DNA of 64,000 nt from Sweltsa coloradensis (Eukaryota; Arthropoda; Insecta; Plecoptera; Chloroperlidae), in the NCBI GenBank assembly GCA_024449915.1, contig JAMZAV010001047.1, positions 1 through 64,000 on the forward strand. The letters are read 5' to 3'. A model generated the notes under the pieces. It did not search any database. It had not been told where the DNA came from and saw nothing but the letters and a program-made list of their open reading frames with translations. A program made the position numbers and the translations under genes. How positions within the stretch are numbered: position 1 is the stretch's first letter; each line of letters opens with the position of its first letter. This document shows, one piece after another, positions 22,685-34,097 of the stretch.

Positions 22685-24400
22685 AATAGCTTTTTTCACC
22701 ATTTTAAGAAAAAAATACTTGAAAAAAAATATATTTTATATAGATTATATTTAAATATGTTGATTTTTGTATTTTTTATTTTTTTAACCAAAAGATCAAA
22801 TTTTAAGTAAATTTTTCTTAACCATGATAACACAGTGTTCACAAAAGACTGGTAACTTTAAATTAATATATCATTTTTTCAATTTTCAAAAATATAATTA
22901 CAATATATTTTACACAAAAAAACAAATTTTCTTACATTAAAAGTAACAAAACATGTTGTGTGACGTAGCAAAATGAAACATTTGACTCTTACAAAATCTT
23001 TATCAATCTTAAAGATTTTTTAATAAGAATTTCGAAAATTAAATGGCTCCAGGCTGAGTTTTGAGTATTACTATGAATTTTAAATTAATCACTTAATATG
23101 TGTCCAAAATTTTCAAATGAAGATAAATTTGAATGTTTAGTATCAAATAAAAACATTTTGTCCCAGCATTAAGGAACAAAAGATTAAAAACATTTTACTT
23201 TTACGTTGATCTCTTGGGTTCCAAAACTTAAAAATCCACAAAATCAAAATATTTAACAAAACATATTTAGTTTTCAATATTTTTTGTTATGTATTTTTTT
23301 TTTCCTTAGTTTTGGTGACAAATGCTTTCATTTGATACCATACATGACAAATTTATCTTTACTTTGAAATTTTTGGACACAATTAAGTAATTAATTTAAT
23401 AATCAATTCATAGTTAAATACTCAAAACTCAGCCTGGACCCAGTGATTTTCGAAATTCTTACTACAAAATCTTTAAGATTGATAAAGATTTTGTAATGAG
23501 TCAAATGATTCATTTTGCTACGTCACACAACATGTTTATGTTACTTTTCAATGTAAGAAAATTTGTTTATTTGTGTAAAATATATTGTAATTACTATTAT
23601 TGAAAATTGAAAAATGAGTAATTAATTATAGTTACCAGTTCTTTTGTGAACACTGTGTTATCATTGGTAAGAAGAAATTTTACTTAAAATTTGATCTTGT
23701 GGTTCAAAAACTAAAAAATTACAATATCAACATATTTAACCTTTTTTAACCATATACATGATATTTCAATATATTTTTTCAAAACGTATTTTTTTTTTTA
23801 TATTGGTGAAAAATGCTTTCAATTGATACCAAACTTACAATTTATCTTCCCTTTAATTTTTGGGCTTATTTAAATAAATTAAAGTTTATTAATCAATTAA
23901 TTTTAAATACTAAACCTCGGCGTGGACCCAAATTTTTTGAATTTCTCATAACAAAGCTTTAAGATTGCTAATTTTAGTTGTATCATTTTTGACCATAGTT
24001 AGACATCTTTACCCATATTGTAATTTGTATTAAATATATTGTAAATTACTATTATTGAAATGAAAATGATGTATTAATTATAGTTACCAGCTCTTTTTGA
24101 AACTGTGATATCATTGTTAGAGAAATTTCTTTAACGTTGTCTTTGGGGGGTTTAAAACAAAAATCAGCAAAATCAACATATTTCATATATCATATATATT
24201 ACAATATTTTTTCAATGTTTTTTTTTCTTTATTAGGTGAAAAATGCTTTGATTGTACCAAACAGACTAATTTATGACCTTTGAATTCGTATCAAAAATTA
24301 CTAATTAATTTTAATTAATTAATAGTTAAATATAAGACTCCATCGTGGCCATCATTTTGTTCCCTATATCAATTAGTAGTTGAATTTCATGCTAGTATCA
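22685..24400. repeat. AT-rich inverted array of a roughly 500-bp unit
   Basis: The segment about 22790-23190 is repeated inverted at about 23230-23700. Pairing stretches include TGACGTAGCAAAATGA/TCATTTTGCTACGTCA and GATTGATAAAGATTTTGTAA. A further more diverged part-copy runs about 23700-24400, repeating GAAAAATGCTTT..TTGATACCAAA and TACAATATATTTT. The centre near 23195-23225 is not a known terminus. No coding frame was seen. A non-autonomous DNA element or satellite-like array are both possible. Confidence 0.65.
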
Positions 24401-24589
24401 CTATTTGCAATATTGTGGCTTAGGAACCGACTATATAAGGTTTTAGCAAACCTGCTTTAGAATAGTTTTTCATAGCAGTTCTAAGTTTGCCCATACTTAA
24501 AAAATATTATTACAAAATATACTTTAAAAATGCCAAATCACTTTAGGATATTAGTTCTACTATGGCTACTACTATATCTAATCTCTTTC

Positions 24590-25336
24590 AATGCCCAGGA
24601 TTCTGACCAACGGGTGTTGCTAAACTCGTCATATTTTACATGACATAAGGTAAAGTGATGTATTCCTATTGGAAAAAAATGAAAATTTGTTTGGAACTTC
24701 CAATAAGGCTCAATATAAACCTTTCAAATATAATCAACAAGTAACTATAGTTACTTGACAATGATTGCCTACATTGTTTACAGAAAGCAAGTCTGTGGGC
24801 CACTAGATATTTTATATCCTATTGTTAATTGGTAATTCCATAGAAATTAAATCATCTTTAGTAAAATTATTATATTATAATTTAACAAATAATTTTGCAA
24901 TGAAACTTGAAAAAGTAATGAGATCCCACACATGACAAAAACTTGTAAAAATACAGCCAACCCTACACACTCAAAAGAAATTAGATCTAAAAAAAGGGCC
25001 AAGCTCATCTACCCTTCCACATTTGCGCATTTTTAATTCATAAACGTACAGTATCCCGTAACAACATCCTAGAAAAGCTTGGCAAAATAGAATTTGCGTG
25101 ACCATTACGTTTAAATTATTTAGAAAAAAAGAATTTGGATGAACTATTCTGAATTAATACTAGTTGCAAATTCTATTTTGCCAAGCTTTTCTAGGATGTT
25201 TTACGGGACACTACGTTTATGAATTAAGAATGCGCAAATGTGGAAGGGTAGATGAGCTTGGCCCTTTTTTTAGATCTCATTTCTTTTGAGTGTGTAAGGT
25301 TTGGCTGTATTTTTACAAGTTTTTGTTATGTGTGGG
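24590..25336. repeat. Family B-like segment carrying a foldback (copy 1)
   Basis: 24590-24924 is related to the inverse of family B interiors (TTCTGACCAACGGGTG, AAGTAACTATAGTTACTTG). 24925-25336 is a foldback: arms about 24925-25100 and 25167-25336 with CTTGGCAAAATAGAATTTGC, AAGGGTAGATGAGCTTGGCC and their inverses, around a spacer of about 65 bp. The same foldback occurs at 59284-59669. Confidence 0.7.
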
Positions 25337-25529
25337 TACTAATATGCTCAAGATATTAGAACTAAACTGCTTGAATCCAGACTAAATAATATTTTGCGGT
25401 CTGTCATAATACTGGGCCAAAATCTCCTGTACTTTTGAAAACTACTATATTATGTTTATTTTGTCCTTGATCTTATTTTCAGTAACATAGTAACCTTTAC
25501 CAAGGGAGACGTTTCAAGCTCCACAACGT

Positions 25530-25730
25530 ATTCCCAAACAGACTGATGGATACAACCCCCTTTGGACCCGGGGTATTCCTATGTTGATTGTATAAGAGAA
25601 GAGAAGAGGCAATGTCCATCTCGCAAACATCAGCTAGTAAGTGAGGGAGTAATCATTTCTCCCAAAAATTAGAGACACACTCTAGCAGTTGTCGGGGACC
25701 CTCCTCTCAACGATAGGAACAATGACAAAG
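25530..25730 (+). repeat. Dispersed repeat, related to 55400-55560
   Basis: Shared words in the same order are GGTATTCCT, GATTGTA, AGAGAAGAGGCAA, TCCATCTCGCAAA, GCAGTTGTCGGGGACCCTCC. Spacing is the same in both copies. No protein or RNA assignment was made. Confidence 0.5.
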
Positions 25731-26044
25731 TTGTGAGCATTGTTCTAAACGTTGGTGGAGGTGCCGAGTTTAGAGGGATTTTAAACGAAAACTATGTTCC
25801 ATTGTAAATTTATATTTTATTGTTGGTGATAGTGCCTGGCATGAATTTGTAAAGTTGGGTTAAGCTAGCCCCGGTCCCCACCCCCTGACTACCAGTGGGC
25901 ACCAAAAACATTCTGTATCATCCTTGTTGGGGCACTGAAAATAAGCAGATTCCTTGGTCGGGGACAACAGTTACAAGAGTGCTGCTATCAAGAAGTATGA
26001 TAACTTTTACGGGGGGGGGGGGGGGGAGGTGTCATCAAATCATT

Positions 26045-26330
26045 ATTGAAATAAATAAAATTGTATAATACAGTCTACACACTTGGTCACATAGCTATAC
26101 AATTTAAATATGACCAAGCCAGAATCAACAAGGCCGATTCAGAACAACTTCAAATGTATTATGTGCCTCGTTGCTTGGACGGCTCCAAATTTACCGTTTA
26201 CAAATTCCTAAGAAAAGAACTGATGGACTCAAGTCCAAATCAGAAGTTAAAAAACTTCTGACTTTAGCGGGAATTGAACCCTGGACCTTCTGCATTGGAA
26301 GCCGAGACACTAACCACAAGACCAACATAT
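26045..26330 (-). mobile_element. tRNA-derived SINE, copy 1
   Basis: On the minus strand the head (about 26259-26330) has box-A-like TTGTGGTTAGTGTC and box-B-like GGTTCAATTCC at tRNA spacing. A body shared with 57830-58075 follows, then a tail TGTAGACTGTATTATACAATTTTATTTATTT (written here in parts: TGTAGACT, then ACAATTTTATTTATTT). SINEs are transcribed by Pol III and moved by LINE enzymes. Flanking duplications were not resolved. Confidence 0.7.
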
Positions 26331-26366
26331 TATTTGATGTCATGAAATTTGGAGGTGCACAAGTAA

Positions 26367-27132
26367 TTGAGCAAGCGTAGCAAGCGTCTCCACTTGACTC
26401 TTATGGCTCGAATGTCTTTTTTTTCTGTTACTGCTTCGGTACAGGCCGCACCGTTTCTCTGATCGACCTGAAATTTTGCACACATGTACATACCACCTAT
26501 GCGGGTTGCTGTATACGGTTGTTTTTGTTGGCGCCATGAAAGTGCTGTGCTAACATGTGCTGCATGGTGGAAACGAGTTTCTAGCAGCACTTCCGTGACG
26601 TCACAGCCAAGATGGCAGCGCCCACAAATCTCTACTAAAACTACCATATAGTTTTTGAACAAAATCCGATCGTTGGTTATAAAAAATAAAAATAAAAATG
26701 TTGCGATCGTTATGAAATTTTGCAGGGTCAATAAGTACAACATTCTCTCCTATTTTACAAATTTTCAGCTAAATCGGGTAAGACCTTAAGTAGTGTAGAT
26801 AGTAATTACATTTTAACAAAAGTAACGTTACCATGACAACGAAAAGTCTCACTATGCACTGCCACCTAGAAGTAATCAAAATACTATCAAGGAAAAGCAG
26901 TGTATTATTTGTTATCAAAGAGTTAAAATAGTTTTCCCAAAGAAATAATGTCAAGGTCCTCTAGATGGCGGTGGTTTTTATCCATTTTCTCCTATTTTAC
27001 AAATTTTCAGCTAAATCGGTCAAGACCGTAAAGACTTATTGGTATGTAACATTATGGGAATGTCGTACTCAGGTCGTGTTGCACGTACCGGTGCTCGCTC
27101 AACAACGCGACGGGACTTCAGCGTTTTCCTAG
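26367..27132 (+). mobile_element. Helitron-like element, family C
   Basis: It starts TTGAGCAAGCGTAGCAAGCG after A and ends GCTCGCTCAACAACGCG, hairpin, GCGTTTTCCTAG before T. The 3' subterminal GCTCAA is the inverse of the 5' TTGAGC. The last about 30 bp match families A and B although the body is unrelated. Two internal copies of ATTTTACAAATTTTCAGCT lie at about 26751 and 26994. No coding frame is present. Confidence 0.7.
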
Positions 27133-27466
27133 TCGAAGTATAGTTATAACCTAGTATTTTATATTCTGTGGGTCAGTCTGATAGCAAATTATTTACATGT
27201 TACATTTGCAAACACTATTGGCAAACTATCAACATATCGTCATATTCATATTCGTCATATTATATAATTATACACAGCAAATATCTTCACTTTTACCCAA
27301 TAATGATAGTTAAGTTACCTAATATGAATGTCCTTGTCAAAATACTCAAAATTATTTAAGTAGTACCTAGCTGTAGACCCTATAGTGTCTACAATAAATA
27401 AAATTGACATTGTTTCCAACTAAAAATTCAAATTGTTCTATTTCGTTATTCTTCCTGACCATATAA

Positions 27467-28630
27467 TTAAACCAGTGAGCGCAGCGAACGGAATGATCTC
27501 CATTCAACTTAAACAGCCCTTATTCTGTTTATCTGCGTGCGTGCGTGCGTGTGTGTGTGTACGTTGAAAATCAGCCGAATCGCTGAACAGATTGCGCTGA
27601 AATTTTATACATACATCCGGTATGAGTTTATTGAAAACTGCTAACAAAATCAGCTAGATCCATTGCGATTTGAACCTACAAGAAATAATAAATTGAAAAA
27701 TAGGCTTCCAATGTTTAGAAATTATTTTAACGACAATGGTTTAGATTTTGAAGATATTTTTTGTTTGTTATTTACCTGGCTGTGAAATGCCGTGCCCATG
27801 CAAGGTCTGTCGAATGTTGCACGTCAAGGTACCCCCAAATTCCGCTCGTTGATTGAGTAAACCTTGCAATATTTTCACGTATTTTGTACTGGCTATGTTT
27901 ACCATAGTAGGCCCTATTGCCACAGATGATGGACTACACTGCGTTATATGCATTTCAAAACATGTTTCATAATTTTTTAAATACATCCAGAAATTAAAAA
28001 TCTTTCCCGACCAGGGGATTGAACCCATGTCTCCTACATATCGGCTATATGGGCGCTTTAGCCAACTAGACTAGGAAATGCCAAAGTCGTTGTTAGACGA
28101 GTGAGCGAGTCATGTGTTGAGTACCGGGGAACATATTTTGCATTTAAGTTTGATAATTATATTCGTATAAATAATAGGGTATTTAAGTTTAGGCCACAGT
28201 TTAGGCCATAAAGCTCCACTGTAGCCTATGATAGGCTAGGGAGGCCTAAAGCAGACGTTACACTGGAAAGTGGAAAGAAAAAGTGAAGAGAAAAAGTAGC
28301 TTTTTAGAAGTAGAGTTTAACATTTAGCTTACGGGACTTTTCTCGTTGCTGTTACACTGGGAAGCCGAAAAGTAAAAACTTTCCGAACTAGTCGGACTTG
28401 GTTTGACCTAGTTGAAAAGGCCCACAAGCTACATGCTAACATCTACTTCCAAAAAGTGACGTGTCTTTCACTTTTTCTTTCACTTCCCAGTGTACTCCTT
28501 AGGTAAGGTGGAAGAATAAATGTTGTTTTTTTTTGGTTTTTTAATCAGTAAAGATATCCCACGCAAACTAAAAACTTAAAAAAGCTCATCCATCAACGCG
28601 ATTTAAAAAAGCGTTTGCGAAGCTTCCTAG
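27467..28630 (+). mobile_element. Helitron-like element with a family D 5' end and a family B 3' end
   Basis: The 5' end TTAAACCAGTGAGCG, the (GT/GC)n run at about 27536-27561 and the single 571-bp-type unit (from 27731) are family D. The last about 95 bp (28537-28630: CCCACGCAAACTAAAAACTT, GCTCATCCATCAACGCG, hairpin, CTTCCTAG before T) are family B. An inverted family D 3' end sits at about 28071-28110 next to a tRNA-like stretch (28005-28076). Two overlapping insertions or a terminal exchange could both explain this. Confidence 0.55.
28250..28503. mobile_element. PIF-like MITE (tentative)
   Basis: Inverted ends pair TTACACTGGAAAGTGGAAAG with the inverse of CTTTCACTTCCCAGTGTA. TAA and TTA lie outside the two ends. 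The region lies inside the chimeric Helitron-like element. The ends are imperfect, so the assignment is weak. Confidence 0.4.
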
Positions 28631-29204
28631 TAAAATAAAACAATACAATTTGGTTTACTATAAAATAACTAAAATAGCCTGTTACATAAGACTAACTACT
28701 ATATAAACATACATATTCAAATGCTTTGTGTTGTTAGCCCAGAGCCTACTATTCAAGTTTACTCATTCGTGCATTACGTTTTGACGTTTTTTGCTTTAAA
28801 CACTTTAAACGTGTTTTGAAGTTTTTTTTTGTTTAAAATAGCGACGTTAAAGGTTTTGTAAGGTTACTTACAGTGAGTGTAGGGCCTATGGCTCGGTGGA
28901 AGTGCTGGTGAAAAGTTGGCCATTCTTAACCGAAACAGTACCATTCTTTTAACACATTTCCTCTGGTAATGGCAGTTCATAATTTAAAAAAAAAACTCGA
29001 GACCCTAACCCCTTTGCTCAATTTTGTCACCTTGAACTTCCTGCAGAGATTTTTAAATTCAAATCAACCTCCCCTCCATGCTCCTCCCCCTCACGTAAAA
29101 CACCGCTTTATAAACCGATAAGCCAAGCCAAGGCGGTGAAAGCAGCCGGTCCCGAAAACCGGGCTACGTGTCTCCACCGCTCTTTGCCTACTTGTCATTA
29201 AATA
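28631..29204 (+). promoter_or_regulatory. STT3B upstream region and 5' UTR (inferred)
   Basis: It lies directly upstream of the STT3B start. It is more GC-rich near 29100-29190, with TTTATAAACC at about 29106 and CTACGTGTC at about 29164. An in-frame TAA at 29199-29201 closes the frame just before the ATG. Neither the TATA-like word nor the ACGTG core (reminiscent of unfolded-protein-response sites) is proven. The transcription start is not placed. Confidence 0.35.
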
Positions 29205-29368
29205 ATGATTTCTTCAAGTAGTAATATGAAGACTTCAATATCAAACTCATCAGGATGGAAAAGTTTAATAACATTCACTGTTTTGTTGCTTGCATGGATT
29301 TCGGGGTTCGCTTCCCGTTTGTTTGCAGTCATAAGATTTGAAAGCATCATTCACGAATTTGATCCTTG
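29205..29368 (+). CDS. STT3B: STT3B coding exon 1 (N-terminus, first membrane helix)
   Basis: ATG at 29205 is the first after an in-frame TAA, and a second Met follows seven codons later. The peptide has a short Ser/Asn-rich lead, then SGWKSLITFTVLLLAWISG, a hydrophobic first transmembrane helix. Next comes FASRLFAVIRFESIIHEFDP, the highly conserved start of the first luminal loop, whose Asp in the DPW/DPY motif belongs to the metal-binding catalytic site. STT3B is the catalytic subunit of the ER oligosaccharyltransferase. It transfers the dolichol-linked glycan to Asn in N-X-S/T sites, often post-translationally. DPW and later exons favour STT3B over STT3A. The lead is much shorter than the vertebrate STT3B N-tail. 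The donor GTAAGT begins at 29369, splitting a Trp codon (phase 2). Confidence 0.93.
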
Positions 29369-29378
29369 GTAAGTTTAG

Positions 29379-29752
29379 CTAGGGTAGGCCTACCCTAGCC
29401 TACCTAGGGCTGGAGGCCCAGGGCCCTAACCCTAGGGTCCTAGCCTACCTTCTCCCCTACAGAGTAATTTTTGGCCTAAACCGGCATGTTGTCGTTTTAC
29501 CAATGTAAACAAGAAATTATGTCACAAAATGTATAGGCTAGGCCTAGGCTAGCTAGGCCTAAAGCATTTTCCTGTAGGGCTAGGCTAGGCCTAGCTAGGC
29601 CACCTAGGCCTACCTATAAGGCCTACCAAGACTTCCCAGTAGGCGTGAACGCCTTTGTGTAGGGCCTAGGGCATATGAAATAGAAAGTAATAGGTCTAGG
29701 CCTAGGCACATGAAATAGAAACTAGGCCAGCCTAGGCCTAGTAGGCTAGCCG
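29379..29752. repeat. TAGGCCTA-rich stretch at start of STT3B intron 1
   Basis: Dense overlapping CTAGGCCTAG, TAGGCCTACC and GCTAGGC words occur on both strands. The motif is its own inverse. It recurs singly throughout the window. Confidence 0.7.
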
Positions 29753-30290
29753 GAACCAATCGGTTCCGGTAATGTATGGAGCGGGAACGTTACGGAAAGT
29801 TAAACTTGGTGAAGTTCCCGTTCTCGTACCTGGGATACGGGAACAGGAAGGTTTATTGTGCATCATCTCGTAAGTTAACACGAGATTAAACTTTCCTCCC
29901 GTTCTCGTTACCGGGAAGACGCTACCTGGCCTAACGTTAAGGGCTTTGATGCACAACAGCCCGTAAAGTAAGCCGATGGGAACAAATCAAACTGTTGGGT
30001 TGGGTTACCTAATTATATTTTGTTATTCTGCATATATTTATTTAATTTATTTTGTATACGTATTAGTCGCGTGTAAACCATCACTCAGTTGTCTATCTTG
30101 ATCACATTTTGATTCCGATTGGTTCCAGTAATGTACAGAAATGGAACGTTGCCAAAAGTTAAAACTTGGCGAAGTTCTCGTTTCCGGAATATGGGAACGG
30201 GAAGCTTTATTGTGCATCTTGTGGTAAGTTAACATTGAGATTAAACTTCCTTCGTGTTGTTGTTCTCGTTACCGGGCATTGTGCATCGAC
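29745..30290. repeat. Direct duplication of a roughly 170-bp unit
   Basis: 29745-29925 and 30113-30280 share, in order, CCAATCGGTTCC/CCGATTGGTTCC, GGAACGTT, AAAGTTAA, GGCGAAGTTC-type, TATGGGAACGGGAAG-type, TTTATTGTGCATC and GTTCTCGTTACCGGG. Minus-strand frames in both are short and diverge, so no gene is called. Confidence 0.6.
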
Positions 30291-31277
30291 CTTTAGGCCT
30301 ACTGTGAAATACGGCCTTCCCACCTATTTGATTCCATAGTTGTCTGCCCTTGCCCACACCCCTTGCTGGTCTAGCCTGGGAAATCAGTTCAGTTGTTGTT
30401 TATTGCACATAGGCCTAGGCTAGGCCTAGTTATTTTTGTGTAATAACCAGTAGCAAAGCGTGGTCTTGAAATTAGGGTAGACAAAATAATATTAGAGACA
30501 ATATTATACCTATCAAACAATTGGTCAACTTGGTGATTTAACTGTTGATAAATTGGGAGCACATGGCATGAATAGAATGTGTTTAACATATGACTTGGGC
30601 GAGCGAGAGGGAGAGAATCCAACCCAACCCCACCCCAACACACTCCGACCATACCTAACGGCCAACCCTCAAGCGTCTTGAACGACCGAGACATGACTCG
30701 TAAGTACTACTTCCCCTTCAGATTTTTGGAAAAGAGACGAAAATACCGGTAGGGCTCTGCTCTGAGCATGCGCAAGCTTGAAATGTCTGCCTGTGTCTCT
30801 CCATTTCAAATCATAAGTGCCAAGGACTGCCCCTACCCTCTTTAAGTCCTTACCACCCGTTTCAAATTGCAACAGTAGATGGCGCCACAGTGATGTTGCG
30901 AGTTAATCAACTCCGTCATCGAGTCGATTCAAATTTCTGTTGTCGAGTGGGACAAGAGAAGACCAACTTGTATTAGAAAATAAATCTTGATATTCTATAG
31001 GGGTACTAAAACATACCGGTAGGCCTACTGTTATTTTATACAAAGATAGACATTGTCTCATAGGACGCTTGGTCACTGGTAATAACATTAATAGGCCTCC
31101 ATTGTACAATAACACCACTAGCACCACCACTACAACATAAATTCTATTGGGTCTAGCTAGACCTACCAACTAAGCCAAATGAGGGTAAAAGTATAGATTG
31201 GAGATGGGTTGACAGGTTGACACATTAAGTGTGTACGCCAGGTAAAAATGAGGGTAAAAGATAGTTATACCGGACCA
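30291..31277. other. STT3B intron 1, unassigned
   Basis: No gene was recognised. At about 31193 there is a lone match to the arm of the 17254-18438 element. TAGGCCTA words are frequent. Confidence 0.4.
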
Positions 31278-31425
31278 GGGTTTACTTTTGTCCGAAAAGG
31301 AGGGTGGTTTTTGGGTGAAAGTCCTTTTTGGGTGCATATTGACTGCGCCAATAGGGGCCCAAATGTAAACCACCCTCCGAACCCCATACAAACTCCTTTT
31401 TGGGGCAAAAGTAAAGTGAATTAAA
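31278..31425. repeat. Small foldback
   Basis: TTTACTTTTGTCCGAAAAGGAG near the left (read as TTTACTTTTG plus AAAAGGAG) pairs with CTCCTTTTTGGGGCAAAAGTAAA near the right, and AGGGTGGTTT pairs with AAACCACCCT. The total is about 148 bp. TTAAGGCGGATCCACAT just outside (31441) recurs inverted at about 38345. Confidence 0.5.
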
Positions 31426-32249
31426 GGGCCTAAAAGTGAACTTAAGGCGGATCCACATAAAAGCATATCACATCATAAAGTTTAGGTTTTACCCATAGTC
31501 TGTACGCGCGCCAGTACAAGTAGAAACGTACAAGCACAAAGAATTTAGGCCAAGATATTTCACTCGTCTTCTAAGACCCAGGACGCTTACCTAATATCGC
31601 TAATAAGAAATCGGGTTAGTGGCGCTAGCTCCGCGCTACCTTAGCACGATTTCGTAGCCCCTATCTAATATCACAAGACTAAGCTCGGACTAGTGTAGCC
31701 GTGCCGTATCGTGCCGCCAAGCTAGCTACGTCAATTTCAAGCGACATGATTGGTTGAAAATGGCGCACGTGACGAATGAGTTGTTGTACTTGTACTTGTA
31801 GGGTTTGTACAGTGCAGTACCTACAATATAAATAAATTAGAACCATTTGATTAGGCCTAGTATTTTGAAAGGAATTGTCTTACTCTTCGAGATAAAAGCG
31901 CCAATCTTGTACAACAATGAAACAAATTAATTGAAGCAACTAATAAACAAACAAAGCCGCGCGTTTTCTGTCATTCTTTCTAGGACCTACCACATGATCT
32001 GTCTTATTTTGAAAGGGATTATCTCCCTCTTGGCTATTTGTGCCTTAAAAGATGGTCTTATATACCTTCTCGAGGTGTGACCTGTCGGTATGCCTACGAG
32101 GCTACGGGAGAAATGTATTCTATTCTTGGCTAGAGGCACTTCTACCCTCGTTTTCCTGTCCTGCTTAGCAAGGGCATTTCACGCAAATACCCCTAGGTTG
32201 TTGGTGCTATATATTATGATCTAGTTATAGGCCTACTGTGTCCGTGAGC
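31426..32249. other. STT3B intron 1, unassigned
   Basis: Short palindromic words occur (GGCGCTAGCTCCGCGCTACC near 31621). No gene or bounded element was identified. Confidence 0.35.
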
Positions 32250-32904
32250 TTAAAGGGGTATTTAACCGCTAAACTCAAAAAATATATTTCATTCAGGCTA
32301 ACTAGTAATGAATTTAGCAACTAACAGAAAAATTATTGGGGCTACCATGACCTCCCAAAAATTTGTCAAACATGACATTTTTCGAGCTAGGTCCCATCGG
32401 CAACAATCTCCCATAAGAAATAACATGGGGACAGTCTTTATGCCCCGTGACCTTGGAGGATTTTGATCCAAAAAAATATTGGCCATTATTGACGTACTCT
32501 ACAGCCTTTTCTGTAAATTCTCTATATTTTGTTTTGTAATTTGGGCAAGTAGTTCGGTCAAAATATTCTGATTAGGCTACCAAGATGAGGTGTGATTTTG
32601 GAGTGCATATTTTTGCATGTTTGAGGGTATATTTGGGAACAGTTTCAAGACAGGATGTAAAAAATGGTCATTTTAGATTGGTACTATGCTCTAGTATCTA
32701 TGTGGACCAAAAAAGAAGCAGGTTAAAGCCGATTTAAGAAATTTCCCAAAATACCAATTTTCGCAAATTTCTGGATCAAAAAATTGAAAAATTCGTGTTA
32801 AATCACAGTTACAAGATATAATTTTTTAAACTGTCATTTTAGTGTAGTATTGTGCTATGGATCATGTGGTAAAAAATAATTTTTTGACTTACTAGCCCCT
32901 TTAA
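32250..32904. mobile_element. piggyBac-like MITE with TTAA at both ends
   Basis: TTAA at 32250-32253 and 32901-32904 flank inverted ends AGGGGTATTTAA.. and ..TTACTAGCCCCT. Subterminal CTCAAAAAATATAT and the inverse of AATTATTTTTTGAC also correspond. TTAA target duplication is the piggyBac hallmark. No transposase is present. Confidence 0.55.
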
Positions 32905-33280
32905 GGCTGGGGCTACACAGGGCGGTTGCTCCGCACGCGGAGGCTCCGCGACGGGTGCTCCGCGGAATGGGCTACGACTACACAAGGCGGTCGCTCCGCG
33001 TGGGAATCGGGGTGGCCAGTGTAAAAACAACATCGGCCTTGAGCAATATCGCAGACCCGCAACCGCACTGTGTAGTCGCTCTCATTCAACTGAATGTGTT
33101 GACCTTGGTCTGCGGGGACGGGCGCTCCGCATCGAGCTCGACATGCTGCGGGAAAAATTCCCGCATGCGAACCGCCCGGCTCTGTGTAGCCGCTCTCATC
33201 TAAAACCATGTGTCGACCTTCTTTTGCGAACCCGCACCGGCTGCTCCGTCGCGGAGCAACCGCACTGTGTAGCCCCAGCC
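32905..33280. mobile_element. GC-rich PIF/Harbinger-type MITE
   Basis: Perfect ends GGCTGGGGCTACACAG and its near-inverse CTGTGTAGCCCCAGCC are flanked by TAA at 32902-32904 and 33281-33283. TWA duplication is usual for PIF/Harbinger. The interior is strikingly GC-rich and made of repeated GGCGG-TGCTCCGCG blocks. The left TAA belongs to the TTAA of the piggyBac-like element next door. Confidence 0.75.
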
Positions 33281-33282
33281 TA

Positions 33283-33729
33283 AATCAAATAGGCATAAAC
33301 TGAAGCTATTACCCAATAAACACCTTGGAACCCACAAACCAACTTCAAATCCTACTAAAACTGAGGTGTCATTGCGTGATTTTTGTTGTTCTTACGATCC
33401 ATATCCTAGTAGGCTACAGCAGATCTAAAAGAAAATAAAAACAATTATTTCAACTTAGCCTGATTCGCCTATGCAACTCAAACGAATTAAAATCCCCCCA
33501 CGTGGATAATTGTGTTTGAAGTTATTGTCTCCTCCCCGTGCTCTGCCTGCCAAAACATATTATTACTTAGCTGTCAGTGTCACTTTATAATCATAACCCA
33601 ACTTCACACGGCCACCAAAACGAATTATACACAATAATCCATGTAGCCATGCCTCACTAACCCGGCTGTAGCCCCGCCTCGGACCAGGGTTACCGTAGCT
33701 CGGGGTTAGAAGGCTCGGGTTAGTAAGTG
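33283..33729. other. STT3B intron 1 with a mini foldback
   Basis: 33657-33722 folds on itself (CACTAACCCGGCTGTAGCCC against the inverse of GGTTAGAAGGCTCGGGTTAGT). A related half-copy, GACTAACCCGGCTGTAACCC, lies at about 36779. Nothing else was recognised. Confidence 0.45.
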
Positions 33730-34097
33730 GCATTTTCAATTAGTAATAGTAGTACTTTATTTGTTGTTTGATATACATATAGAAACATGTAACCTAACAA
33801 CAAAAAGGCGAGGTTCAATCCAGCACGATTGTTCTTCCACCTAAGCCATAATACATATACGGTACATAGAAATTTAACATTAATTATTTGAAGACATTTT
33901 ACATTTTTTACAACAAAAGATAATATACATAAAGAGAGAAGTTACATAAAAATATAGTAGCCTACATATAAATGTAGTATCCATAAAACATGTTCTCAAT
34001 GTTACACTAGCCAAGCCCTAGTACATATTCTGATAACTTGTAATAGCAGCCTTCAATGAGGTATGTTTTAAGGTTCCTACTAAAGGTGTGTATAGAT

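Noticed and set aside
26259..26330. tRNA gene at the SINE head
   Set aside because: Same head occurs at 57996-58075 joined to the same body, so it is a SINE rather than a tRNA gene.
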